Under the pieces are notes generated by a model. It saw nothing but the letters and a program-made list of their open reading frames with translations, was not told the DNA's origin and searched no databases. The position numbers were made by a program, and so were the translations under genes. Shown one piece after another: positions 8,630 through 16,396 of a stretch of 64,000 nt of DNA. Origin of the DNA: Pseudomonadota bacterium (GTDB taxonomy: Bacteria > Myxococcota_A > UBA796 > SXON01); assembly GCA_005778355.1 (NCBI GenBank), contig SXON01000112.1:28636-92635 (forward strand), written 5' to 3'. The stretch's first letter is position 1; each line of letters opens with the position of its first letter.

Positions 8630-9937
8630 GTGCTGCTCCTCCTCCTCGCCTGCGCGACCCCCCTACCGGACGACTCGTCCGAGGTCGCCTGCCCGCCGCC
8701 GCCCGACCCCTGCCCACAGGGCGTCACCGGTCCCGCAGCGGCCGGTATCGAGATGCTCCCTGCGGTGGCGGTGCCCCACGGTCCGGCATGGCTCGTGGTT
8801 GGCGACCTCGCAGGCGTCGGCACCATGCAGGTGTACGTGGGCACCAACACCACCGTCACCCGGCTCGACGGCGAGGGTTGGACCGTCGCGACCGACATCT
8901 GGACGCAGCCCGACGACGGCACCGCCGTGTTCCCGCTGGTGGCTGATCTCACCGGCGACGGCACGCTCGACCTCGCCATCGGCCTCCCCGGAAGCGACGA
9001 CGGCAACGGCCAGGTGATCGTCTTCCCTGGGCCCGTCACCGGACCCGTGAACTGGGACAGCCCCCACCTTGAGCTCAAGGGTGGCGGCGGCCTCGGCTTC
9101 GAACCGGCCACCGGCGACTTCGATGGCGACGGACAGCTCGACCTCCTGGTGAACGGCCACGGCTTTGCGATGATCAAGCGCGGACCGTTTGACGCCGACG
9201 CGTCCTTCGACCCCGACGTCGACACCCTCCTCCAGGGCCCAGCCGACGCGCCCTCGCTCTACGCGACGGCGGCAAACCTCGACGGCGACGGCGTGAGCGA
9301 CGTGGTGTACAGCCTCACGGATGCCCCCAGCTGCCTCGACTACGGCACTCAGTTGGGAACCGCCACGGGACCCCTCGGCCCTGGCCTAGCCACGTTGACG
9401 GAGCTACCATCCGACGTCGGCCAGGCCTTCTACACGCTGTACGACGACGCGGCCGGGAGTTCGCGCGGAGCGCCACCCCTCGCCGCCGACGCCGACGGCG
9501 ACGGGCTCGACGACCTCGTGGTGTACGCCCTTTCCACCGAGTTTCACCCCGCGAGTCCCGTCGTCGCCGCGCTCTACCCCTCGCCGGTCGGCACCCGCGA
9601 CCCCGTGTACTTCGGCCTCGCATCGCAAGTCAGCCTCGCCGAGCTGACCCAGAGCGGCGCGCTATTGAGCGAACTCGGCGACCTCGATAACGACGGCCTC
9701 GCCGACCTCTTCACCGGCGGGGCCATCCTCGCAGGCCCTCTCGCCGACCTCTCGCCCCCCGACCGCGAAGCATGCACCGTGGCTTACGACTACGTGCTGG
9801 CCAACCAGGCCGCAGGGGCCGCGGCGAGTTGGCTCGGCGACCTCGATGGTGACGGCGACAACGAGCTGGTGATCGCCGGTGACGGGGAGGACAACGAGGG
9901 CGCTGTGCAAGTCCTGGTCGGTCCAGTCGCGATTTAA
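8630..9937 (+). CDS. FG-GAP/VCBS repeat lipoprotein (435 aa)
   Basis: A very short leader (GTG start, LLLLLAC) places a lipidated Cys at residue 7. The mature protein has repeated calcium-binding-like motifs of the FG-GAP/VCBS type: DLTGDGTLDLAIG, DFDGDGQLDLLV, NLDGDGVSDVVY, DADGDGLDDLVV, DLDNDGLADLF and DLDGDGDNELVI. These form a seven-bladed integrin-like propeller. The protein is expected to be at the cell surface; its ligand is not predictable. It converges on the next gene with a 4-nt overlap of the two 3' ends. Confidence 0.8.
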   Translation: MLLLLLACATPLPDDSSEVACPPPPDPCPQGVTGPAAAGIEMLPAVAVPHGPAWLVVGDLAGVGTMQVYVGTNTTVTRLDGEGWTVATDIWTQPDDGTAVFPLVADLTGDGTLDLAIGLPGSDDGNGQVIVFPGPVTGPVNWDSPHLELKGGGGLGFEPATGDFDGDGQLDLLVNGHGFAMIKRGPFDADASFDPDVDTLLQGPADAPSLYATAANLDGDGVSDVVYSLTDAPSCLDYGTQLGTATGPLGPGLATLTELPSDVGQAFYTLYDDAAGSSRGAPPLAADADGDGLDDLVVYALSTEFHPASPVVAALYPSPVGTRDPVYFGLASQVSLAELTQSGALLSELGDLDNDGLADLFTGGAILAGPLADLSPPDREACTVAYDYVLANQAAGAAASWLGDLDGDGDNELVIAGDGEDNEGAVQVLVGPVAI

Positions 9938-11565
9938 TCCCCGAATCGCGCGCGCACCCGCCGAGCCAGCAGCACCGCCAGGGAAAGATGCAGCCGCTCG
10001 GCGAAGCCCGGTCGCGTCTCGCAGAGCACGTGGAGGTGCTCCCGGGGCAACACGTCCACCGCGACGGCTCCGCGCGCCACCACGTCGGCGCTGGCGGGCT
10101 CATTGTCGACGAAGGACACCTCGCCGAACACCTCGCCCGGACCGAGCACCGCCACCACCTCGCCGCCCGGCGCGCGAACCTCCTCCTCGCCCCGGTGAAC
10201 AAGGTACAAGCTGGCCCCCCGGCTCCCTCGTTTGAGGAGAACCGTGCCGCCCTCCGCCTCTCGGCGCCACGCCGCCACCAAGACCGCGAGCATGTCGGCT
10301 GGCCCGAGGTGCCGCAGGGGTAGCGTGGCCCCCACGTTCCCGACGTTGGTCACGAAAGCGGCGTCGGTCTCGGCCACGCGTTCGGTCATCTGGTGCTCGA
10401 AGCGCAGAACGCGCTCGTCTTCCAGCGCCACCACGCCGCCGGTCGACATGTAGGCGCCCGGCGCGCCGGGGCCCTCGGCACGGAGGTACGCCGCCCCGCG
10501 TTTCTGGTGCACCAGTCGCCACGCCTTGAGCGCCGACAGGCCGGCGTTGAACAGGCCAGCCAGCTGCGAGTCACCGCTCTCTTCCACGAACTGCCGCAGG
10601 ACGGGACCGGCCGCGTCGGCGGCCTCGAGGAACCGCTGGTGACGCCCGGGGAGAAATCGTCGCGTGTGCACCACGCTCTTGCCCATCCCCGACCGCCGCG
10701 CGACCGACAGCACGCTGTCGAGCACCTGCAGGGAGCCCACCTGCGGACCGGAGGCTCCTTCCAGCACGCCCTCCCCCTCGTCGATACCCCAGAGCGTGGC
10801 CGGCTGGATCAGCGTCATGAAGTCGCTGCCGGTGAAAACGCCCTTCTGCACGTAGTGTTTGAAGGGCCGCCCCATGGCGCTGATCTCCTCGTGGAGCCGC
10901 TCCAGGAGCCACGCGCAGCGATGGGCATTTCGTCGCGACGCGGCCTCGACGAGGCGCACGCAGGTGAGCACGGCGCGCGCCCCGAGCGCCTCCGTCTCGA
11001 TGCCGGTGCGCACGAAGGCACGCAGGGTCTCGTCTTTCGGAGGTGAGAGCCAGAGGACCGCAGGCTCGGCCCCGCCGTCGAGCAAGGCCTCGATCTCGTA
11101 GGTACTGCCGCCCTCGCGACCGGGGAGGCGCCAGTTGGCGGTCACCATCGCCGCGAGGTTCCCCACCCGGGGGTGACCCGCCCGAGAGGCCAGCGCTCGC
11201 CAGGGCCCCTCGATCCCGGGCGGCAAGACAAGCTTCTGCCTCTGGTATTCCTCGGCCGCCGGCGGCAGGCGGTCCCAGCGGTAGGCGTGACCAAGCACCG
11301 AGAGCACCGTGAGCAGGCGGTCCGCCTCGGACTCGGTGAGCGTGGTCACGACTGCATCGACGCCCTCCGCGGGCTTCGCGAAGCGCGCCTCCAACCATTC
11401 CCGCGCGCCCTCGCCATGGAAGTGCTCGGGCAAGTCACGAGCCGCCTCGACCCAGGGCGCCCAATCGCTCGGCAGCGCGTCGCTTGGCACGCGCCTCGGC
11501 ATGAAACCGAGACCTCGAGCGAGGTCGGCATGGAGCGACGCGCGAAGGGCCGCGACCGAGGACAC
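9934..11565 (-). CDS. Indoleamine 2,3-dioxygenase-like protein fused to a cyclic-nucleotide-binding domain
   Basis: The first ~385 of 543 residues follow the IDO superfamily pattern: PRVGNLAAMVTANWRL near 132, LPGRHQRFLEA near 305, and the proximal heme ligand His in AWRLVHQKRGAAYL (His353). STGG near 374 corresponds to the GTGG loop. IDO enzymes oxidatively open the indole ring of tryptophan using heme. Residues ~425-540 form a CRP/cNMP-binding beta-barrel with PGEVFGEVSF, but the usual phosphate-binding Arg of R-x-A is not obvious (NEPASADVV). The start is GTG. Whether it acts on tryptophan or binds cAMP/cGMP is uncertain; the fusion itself is clear in one uninterrupted frame. Confidence 0.75.
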   Translation of the reverse strand: MSSVAALRASLHADLARGLGFMPRRVPSDALPSDWAPWVEAARDLPEHFHGEGAREWLEARFAKPAEGVDAVVTTLTESEADRLLTVLSVLGHAYRWDRLPPAAEEYQRQKLVLPPGIEGPWRALASRAGHPRVGNLAAMVTANWRLPGREGGSTYEIEALLDGGAEPAVLWLSPPKDETLRAFVRTGIETEALGARAVLTCVRLVEAASRRNAHRCAWLLERLHEEISAMGRPFKHYVQKGVFTGSDFMTLIQPATLWGIDEGEGVLEGASGPQVGSLQVLDSVLSVARRSGMGKSVVHTRRFLPGRHQRFLEAADAAGPVLRQFVEESGDSQLAGLFNAGLSALKAWRLVHQKRGAAYLRAEGPGAPGAYMSTGGVVALEDERVLRFEHQMTERVAETDAAFVTNVGNVGATLPLRHLGPADMLAVLVAAWRREAEGGTVLLKRGSRGASLYLVHRGEEEVRAPGGEVVAVLGPGEVFGEVSFVDNEPASADVVARGAVAVDVLPREHLHVLCETRPGFAERLHLSLAVLLARRVRARFGD

Positions 11566-11592
11566 GCGATGGCTACCCGCGAGAGCGGCAGC

Positions 11593-11835
11593 CTAACGAC
11601 GGCGTCGCAGCGCGGCGACGGCGCCCAGGACGCCGAGGCCCACGCCGGTCGCGCCGCTGTCGCAGCCTCCGCACAGGCCACGGTCACCGCTCAGGTCTTC
11701 GGGCACCTCCGTCTCCTCGGTGTCACCACCCCCGGCGGCGCTGTCGGCGGTGTCGCCACCAGTATCGTTGTCGCCGGTGTCGGCAGTGTCGGCGGTGTCG
11801 GCAGCGAGGGCGAGGGTGAAAAGCAGCGTGAACAT
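11593..11835 (-). CDS. Small secreted protein with MYXO-CTERM-like tail (80 aa)
   Basis: The start at 11835 has GGAG 5 nt upstream and gives the signal peptide MFTLLFTLALAA. It is followed by an Asp/Thr/Gly linker (DTADTADTGDN...) and a C-terminus GLCGGCDSG plus a hydrophobic segment plus LRRRR. Cys residues before a membrane helix and terminal Arg are the layout of the MYXO-CTERM sorting signal, known from Myxococcota exported proteins that are processed and anchored. Almost nothing lies between leader and tail, so it is a bare linker-plus-anchor protein. The longer ORF in the track is an artefact. Confidence 0.65.
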   Translation of the reverse strand: MFTLLFTLALAADTADTADTGDNDTGGDTADSAAGGGDTEETEVPEDLSGDRGLCGGCDSGATGVGLGVLGAVAALRRRR

Positions 11836-11908
11836 GTGAACTCCAGGTGACGCGGCGGGACGCTGCAAAGGGCGTGCCGCCCAAAATCGACCTCCAAGTC
11901 CCCTGATC

Positions 11909-13471
11909 GTGGCTTTGTCCACGATCGGGGTGTGTGTCACCACCATCGGTCGAGTGCCCGGGGTCGTCGCGCGGCAGCCCGCGCTAGAGCAGCACGTGGA
12001 TCCTCGGCAATCACCGCGTCTCGGCTGGGTGACGGCGCCCTCGCCCGTCGAGGCCCACCCCGCCCTGGCCGAGCGACTCGGACTGCAGTGGTTCGGCGTC
12101 AAACGCGACGATCTCTTGCCTGCGCTCCACGGCGGCACCAAGGTGCGCAAGCTCGACTTCCTGCTCGCCGCGCCACCCTGGTCGCTCGCGCCCGGCTGGG
12201 CGGCCGCTGGCGCCATGGGCTCCGGGCAGATCGCCGCGCTCGCCGCTGCAGCCGAAGTCCTCGGCAAGACCCTCCACGCCCACCTCGCGTGGCAAACGCC
12301 CACGGGCCACGCCATCGAAAACCTCGCCTTTGTCGCCACTCGCGCCCAGATCACCGACCACGGCTCGCGGGTACGGATGGCGCTTCGTCACCCGGCCTTG
12401 CTCCGGGGCGGCCGCGTGGGTGGACTGCCGGTGGTCCCGCCGGGGGCGAGCGCCGGGCCCGGACTGCTCGGACCGGTGGAGGCCGGGCTCGAGCTCGCGG
12501 CGCAGGTGGAGCGCGGCGACTGCCCGCTTCCCGACGAGATCGTGCTGCCCTTCGGCTCCGGGGGCACAGCGGTCGGCCTCGCGGTGGGCCTGCGACGCGC
12601 CGGTTTGCCCACGGTGGTGCGCGCCGTCGCCTGCGTGGAACGCCCTCTCGCCGCGGCCTGGCGGGTGCGCAGCCTGCTCGACGAGCTCGGCGAGCGCGAC
12701 GCGAGCCTCCACGTTGAACATGGCCACGTGGGTGGTGGTTACGGCGTCCCGAGCATATCTTCCGAAGCCGCCGTCGCGACACTTGTATCACAAGGTATCG
12801 ACGCCGAGCCGGTGTACGGGGGGAAGGCGATGGCCGCGTTGCTCGCCAACCCCCCGCGCGGCAAGCGGGTGCTCTTCTGGCACACGGCGCGACGTGGGCC
12901 CCTGCCTGTCGACCCCCGCTGGCGCGAGCGGCTCCCCGCGAGCCTCCAGCGACGCCTTGATGGGGGGCGAGGACGGAGGGCCCTCCTCGTGGGTGGCCTC
13001 GCGGCCGCGGCGCTCGTGGCGATCCGCACCAGCGGCTACCCGGACCGCAGCTTCACGGGCGCCGTGCTCGCCGACTGGGAAGCCGAGGTGGTGCGCGCGC
13101 TCGGCGAGGCGGTGGCGGTGGTGCCGCACGATGCGGAGCTCGCCGTGGCCACGGTCGATCACTTCCTCACCGGCCTGTCGCCGTTCAACCGGGCCGAGGT
13201 GCACGGCCTGTTCGCGCTGGTGGAGCACGGGCTCGGCGTGCGGCGTTTCACCTCGATGGACCCGGCCGGTCGACGCGAAGCGCTCGCTCGGCTCGCCTCG
13301 CTGGGCGCTCTCCCCGCCGTGGCAAGCCGCGGCGCGCGCGACCTCGGCCTGCTCGGCGCCTACGCGCAGCCCGCAACCTGGGGTGCCCTTGGCTACGAGG
13401 GTCCCATCGTTGCCCCGGGGCGCCCCGACCCCTACGCGGTGCACTGCGCTCCCGACGGCGCCGCCCCGTGA
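11909..13471 (+). CDS. Fold-type II PLP enzyme (D-cysteine desulfhydrase/ACC deaminase-like) fused to a GMC-oxidoreductase partner domain
   Basis: Residues ~35-350 resemble ACC deaminase/D-cysteine desulfhydrases: GVKRDDL, the PLP-lysine block GGTKVRKLDFLL, the phosphate-binding loop FGSGGTAVGLA, and GGGYG. Residues ~365-510 match the small domain often encoded next to GMC oxidoreductases (SFTGAVLADWE..., RRFTSMDP, ATWGALGYEGP). The next gene is the GMC oxidoreductase, overlapping by 4 nt, so the partner domain is in context. The GTG start at 11909 lies inside a perfect 8-bp hairpin, so a later GTG (residue 16) may be the true start. Substrate unknown. Confidence 0.65.
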   Translation: MALSTIGVCVTTIGRVPGVVARQPALEQHVDPRQSPRLGWVTAPSPVEAHPALAERLGLQWFGVKRDDLLPALHGGTKVRKLDFLLAAPPWSLAPGWAAAGAMGSGQIAALAAAAEVLGKTLHAHLAWQTPTGHAIENLAFVATRAQITDHGSRVRMALRHPALLRGGRVGGLPVVPPGASAGPGLLGPVEAGLELAAQVERGDCPLPDEIVLPFGSGGTAVGLAVGLRRAGLPTVVRAVACVERPLAAAWRVRSLLDELGERDASLHVEHGHVGGGYGVPSISSEAAVATLVSQGIDAEPVYGGKAMAALLANPPRGKRVLFWHTARRGPLPVDPRWRERLPASLQRRLDGGRGRRALLVGGLAAAALVAIRTSGYPDRSFTGAVLADWEAEVVRALGEAVAVVPHDAELAVATVDHFLTGLSPFNRAEVHGLFALVEHGLGVRRFTSMDPAGRREALARLASLGALPAVASRGARDLGLLGAYAQPATWGALGYEGPIVAPGRPDPYAVHCAPDGAAP

Positions 13472-14946
13472 TCCACGACGCGAGTACGCTCGGCACGCCG
13501 CTGGAGCTCCGCGCCGACCTCTGCGTGGTGGGCTCGGGACCGGGTGGCGCCACCGTGGCGATGCTTGCCGCCGAGGCCGGGATGCGTGTCGTCTTACTGG
13601 AGGCCGGCGAGCTGGTCACCCCTGCGAGCATGGACCAGCGGGAAGACACCATGTTCCCAAGGCTTTTCTGGGAGAGCGGGGGACGCACCACCGCCGACCG
13701 CGCCATCCGTGTACATCAAGGCCGTGGGGTGGGTGGCAGCGCACTCCACAACTTGAACCTCTGCAAACGCGCCGCCCCCGAGGTGCTCGCCCAGTGGCGG
13801 CAAGCCGGTGTCGACCTCGACTGGAACACGCTCTACGCGGAGGCCGAGGCGCTCATCGGCGTGGTCGACGTGCCGGAGTCCATGCTCAACCGGCACAACC
13901 TGCTCTTCCGCGAAGGCGCACGGAGGCTCGGCTGGGCCAACGGTCGGCTCCGTCACAACCGGGAGGGCTGCGTGGGCAGCGGCTTCTGCGAGATCGGTTG
14001 CGCCTTCGACGCGAAGAACAACGCGCTGAAGGTGTGCATCCCGCGCGCGGTCCGGGCCGGGACCAGCGTGCTCGCGCGCTGCCAGGCCGTGCGGGTGCTC
14101 CACGATGATCGCGTCATCCACGGCGTCGAGGGGGTGGCCATTCATCCCCTGTCGCGACAAGCACTGGGCGAGATCCGCGTCCTCGCGCCCAGAGTCTGCG
14201 TGTCGGCCTCGGCCACCGGGACGCCAGCCCTCCTTCGCCGCTCCGGCGTGCCCGGTCGTCCCGTGGGCGACAGCCTGAGGATGCACCCGGCGGTGGTCGT
14301 GGCCGGCGATTTCGACGAGCCGGTGCATGCCTGGCGCGGTGTACCCCAGGGCTGGGAGTGCACCGAGCACCTTCGCTTCGACGAGAGCGTGTCGCGTACC
14401 TGGCTGGTGCCCGCCTTCGCACACCCGGTGGGCACCGCCACCCTCGTCCCTGGCCTCGGCGATGAACATGCCGCCTTGATGGCCCGCTACGCCCACCTCG
14501 GAGCCGTCACCGCGATGGTCCACGACAGCACCCGTGGTCGCGTGCGCCCCAGGGGCGACCTCGGCCTGTCCATCCACTACCAGCCCGACGAGGCCGACCG
14601 TGCCGCCCTCCAGGACGGCCTCGTCCACGCCGCTCGTCTCCTCTTCGCCGCCGGCGCGCGCAGGGTACTGGTCCCGAGCCCGCGCCTTGTCACCCTCGAC
14701 GACCCCCGCGCCGTCGACTCGCTCCGCGACGTGACCTCCCCCGACCTCAGCGCCGTGCACCCCATGGCCAGCGTCCCGCTCGGCGAGGCGGTCGACCAGG
14801 ACGGCGCCCACCGCGTGCTGCGCGGCCTCTGGGTGGCCGACGCCTCGCTCTTCCCCACCTCGACCGGCGGCCCTCCTCAGCTCACCACCTACGCGCTCGG
14901 CCTCCACGTGGGCCGCGCCCTCATCCAAAAAGGAGTCGGAGGTTAA
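13468..14946 (+). CDS. GMC-family FAD-dependent oxidoreductase
   Basis: This 492-aa protein has an N-terminal FAD-binding Rossmann motif (VVGSGPGGATVA), the GMC motif HQGRGVGGSALHN, a Cys-rich loop (GCVGSGFCEIGC) and a C-terminal GMC signature (LWVADASLFPTSTGGPPQLTTYALG). GMC enzymes oxidise alcohols or sugars. The four-Cys loop is typical of the bacterial members paired with a small subunit, here fused to the upstream PLP protein. The start is GTG, overlapping the upstream stop (GTGA), so translation is coupled. The 3' end lies within the second copy of the GTCGGAGGTTAAGG repeat. Substrate not determinable. Confidence 0.85.
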   Translation: MIHDASTLGTPLELRADLCVVGSGPGGATVAMLAAEAGMRVVLLEAGELVTPASMDQREDTMFPRLFWESGGRTTADRAIRVHQGRGVGGSALHNLNLCKRAAPEVLAQWRQAGVDLDWNTLYAEAEALIGVVDVPESMLNRHNLLFREGARRLGWANGRLRHNREGCVGSGFCEIGCAFDAKNNALKVCIPRAVRAGTSVLARCQAVRVLHDDRVIHGVEGVAIHPLSRQALGEIRVLAPRVCVSASATGTPALLRRSGVPGRPVGDSLRMHPAVVVAGDFDEPVHAWRGVPQGWECTEHLRFDESVSRTWLVPAFAHPVGTATLVPGLGDEHAALMARYAHLGAVTAMVHDSTRGRVRPRGDLGLSIHYQPDEADRAALQDGLVHAARLLFAAGARRVLVPSPRLVTLDDPRAVDSLRDVTSPDLSAVHPMASVPLGEAVDQDGAHRVLRGLWVADASLFPTSTGGPPQLTTYALGLHVGRALIQKGVGG

Positions 14947-14958
14947 GGGTTAAGACTT
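14935..14958 (+). repeat. 24-bp dispersed repeat, copy 2
   Basis: Identical to 8581-8604. This copy covers the last codons and stop of the GMC gene and the TTG start region of the next gene; GGAGG inside it sits about 15 nt before the TTG. The different gene context from copy 1 argues against shared coding function. Confidence 0.6.
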
Positions 14959-15727
14959 GTCGCCGCTCGCCGACATCGCCTACGCCTGGCTCCGTGCCCA
15001 CACCGCGAGAGTGGTCGGCCTCAACGCCCCGCAGGGCGCCGGGAAAACAACCCTTTGCGCCGAACTTGTCCGCCGGGCCGCCCTCGACGGGGAGCGCTGG
15101 GTGGCCCTCTCGATCGACGACTTCTACTTGCGCCGCGCGGAGCAGGCCGAACTCGCCACCCGCCACCCCGACGACCCCCTCATGGCCGTGCGCGGTGCCC
15201 CGGGCACGCACGACGTCGCCCTCGGCGTCGCGACACTTGACGCACTGATACACGATACGTGTATCTGCCGCATCCCACGCTATGACAAGTCGGCCCACGG
15301 CGGGCTCGGCGACCGCCACGCACCCTCTGAGTTCTCCCTGGTGGAACCACCGATCCACCGGATCCTGCTCGAGGGCTGGATCCTCGGCTTCGAGCCCCAG
15401 GGCGCCGGGGGAGCCCTCGCCCGGGTCGACGCCGCGCTGTCGACCTACGCCCCCTGGACCACGCGCCTCGACGCCTTGATTCAGCTGCGGATGACCGACT
15501 CCACCTCCGTGCTTCGCTGGCGGGTGGAGGCCGAACAGAAGCTGCGCACGAGCGGTCGCGGAGCCATGAGCGACGAACAGGCCGCCGTCTACATCGCACG
15601 CTTCCTACCGTTGTACGACGTGTACCCCGGCGCGATGGCCGCCAACCCCCCGGTGTTTCCCTACCTGCACCTCTGGATCGGTCCCGATCGACTACCCGCC
15701 GAGCCGCCCCCGCGCGATCTCCCCTAG
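14957..15727 (+). CDS. D-glycerate 3-kinase-like P-loop kinase
   Basis: The 256-aa protein has Walker A NAPQGAGKTTLC near residue 23, the family motif LSIDDFYLRR, the block MAVRGAPGTHDVALG, the pair IPRYDKSAHGGLGDR, and LLEGWILGF. These are the signature blocks of D-glycerate 3-kinases (GLYK-type), which phosphorylate glycerate with ATP in the cytoplasm. The proposed start is TTG, only 10 nt after the GMC stop. The gene carries one of the TGATACAC-type inverted repeats near 15247. Its last 36 nt overlap the convergent MBL-fold gene. Confidence 0.8.
   Translation: MSPLADIAYAWLRAHTARVVGLNAPQGAGKTTLCAELVRRAALDGERWVALSIDDFYLRRAEQAELATRHPDDPLMAVRGAPGTHDVALGVATLDALIHDTCICRIPRYDKSAHGGLGDRHAPSEFSLVEPPIHRILLEGWILGFEPQGAGGALARVDAALSTYAPWTTRLDALIQLRMTDSTSVLRWRVEAEQKLRTSGRGAMSDEQAAVYIARFLPLYDVYPGAMAANPPVFPYLHLWIGPDRLPAEPPPRDLP
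15247..15265. repeat. Inverted repeat GATACACG-ATA-CGTGTATC inside the kinase gene
   Basis: An 8-bp perfect inverted repeat with a 3-nt loop, AT-rich within GC-rich coding DNA. It is one of several occurrences of the word TGATACA/TGTATCA in the window. Here the reading frame is CTG ATA CAC GAT ACG TGT ATC. Confidence 0.6.
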
Positions 15728-16396
15728 TCTCCGCCACAACTCCGAATCGCGCGCCGCCTCCCCGTGCGCCGTCAACAGCGTAGTGGGCTGGTCGGCAACC
15801 AGCTGGTCGGCCAGCCAGGGGTAGTACTCGCGGCGATCCGCGAGCCCCACGGCGAGGAAGGTGCCACCAATCCGCAGGCCGGGCGCACCCTGCGTGAGCC
15901 AGAGGAACCAGCCAAACGGGTTCTGGGGCAGGGGTGTCACGTTGAAGAAGGCGTCGGTCACCAGCCACGTCACGCCGGTCGGCGTCGTGAAGCGCAACCA
16001 CACCTCGCCTTGCTTGGTGCCCGGGGGCACGAGGAGCGTCACCCCGGGTGGCAAACGCTCGGCGAGCGCCTCGACGCCCAGGGTCGCCACACCGGTCTTC
16101 GCCAGCAAACGCGGCCGTGCCGCCGCCGTCGACACGGCCAGTGCCGATGGGAACCGCTGGGAAAAACCACGCAAACCTAGGTTGTGATAGTGATTGGGCG
16201 CGAGCAGCACCGAGGGACGGCCCAGCGCCTCGAGCTCAGCCATCTCCCCTTCACCTGGGGACGGCGGGGCGCTCAGCACCGCCAGCGAACCATCGGCGAG
16301 GCGCAACGCGAAGGCGTTCCACATGGGAACCCCACCCGTCGCGCGGGCGCGGCACCAGAGGCCGGGCACCCCTTCCACGGGGTTCCACGCGCTCAT
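15692..16396 (-). CDS. Metallo-beta-lactamase-fold-like protein (DUF4336-like), 234 aa
   Basis: The start at 16396 overlaps the stop of the upstream SGNH gene (ATGA). The translation has the layout of an MBL-fold protein: LADGSLAVLSAPP, LLAPNHYHNLGLRGFSQRFPSA (reduced HxH-like motif), a mid-region LVPPG, LVTDAFFNV with the Asp, and TAHG near the C-terminus. The weak His motif suggests the DUF4336-like branch, which may not be catalytic. No signal peptide. It converges on and overlaps the kinase gene by 36 nt. Confidence 0.6.
   Translation of the reverse strand: MSAWNPVEGVPGLWCRARATGGVPMWNAFALRLADGSLAVLSAPPSPGEGEMAELEALGRPSVLLAPNHYHNLGLRGFSQRFPSALAVSTAAARPRLLAKTGVATLGVEALAERLPPGVTLLVPPGTKQGEVWLRFTTPTGVTWLVTDAFFNVTPLPQNPFGWFLWLTQGAPGLRIGGTFLAVGLADRREYYPWLADQLVADQPTTLLTAHGEAARDSELWRRLGEIARGRLGG

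Noticed and set aside
11905-11926. Perfect 8-bp hairpin GATCGTGG/CCACGATC as a terminator
   Set aside because: No U-run follows, and it lies before or inside the start of the PLP gene between divergently oriented genes. More likely regulatory or fortuitous.
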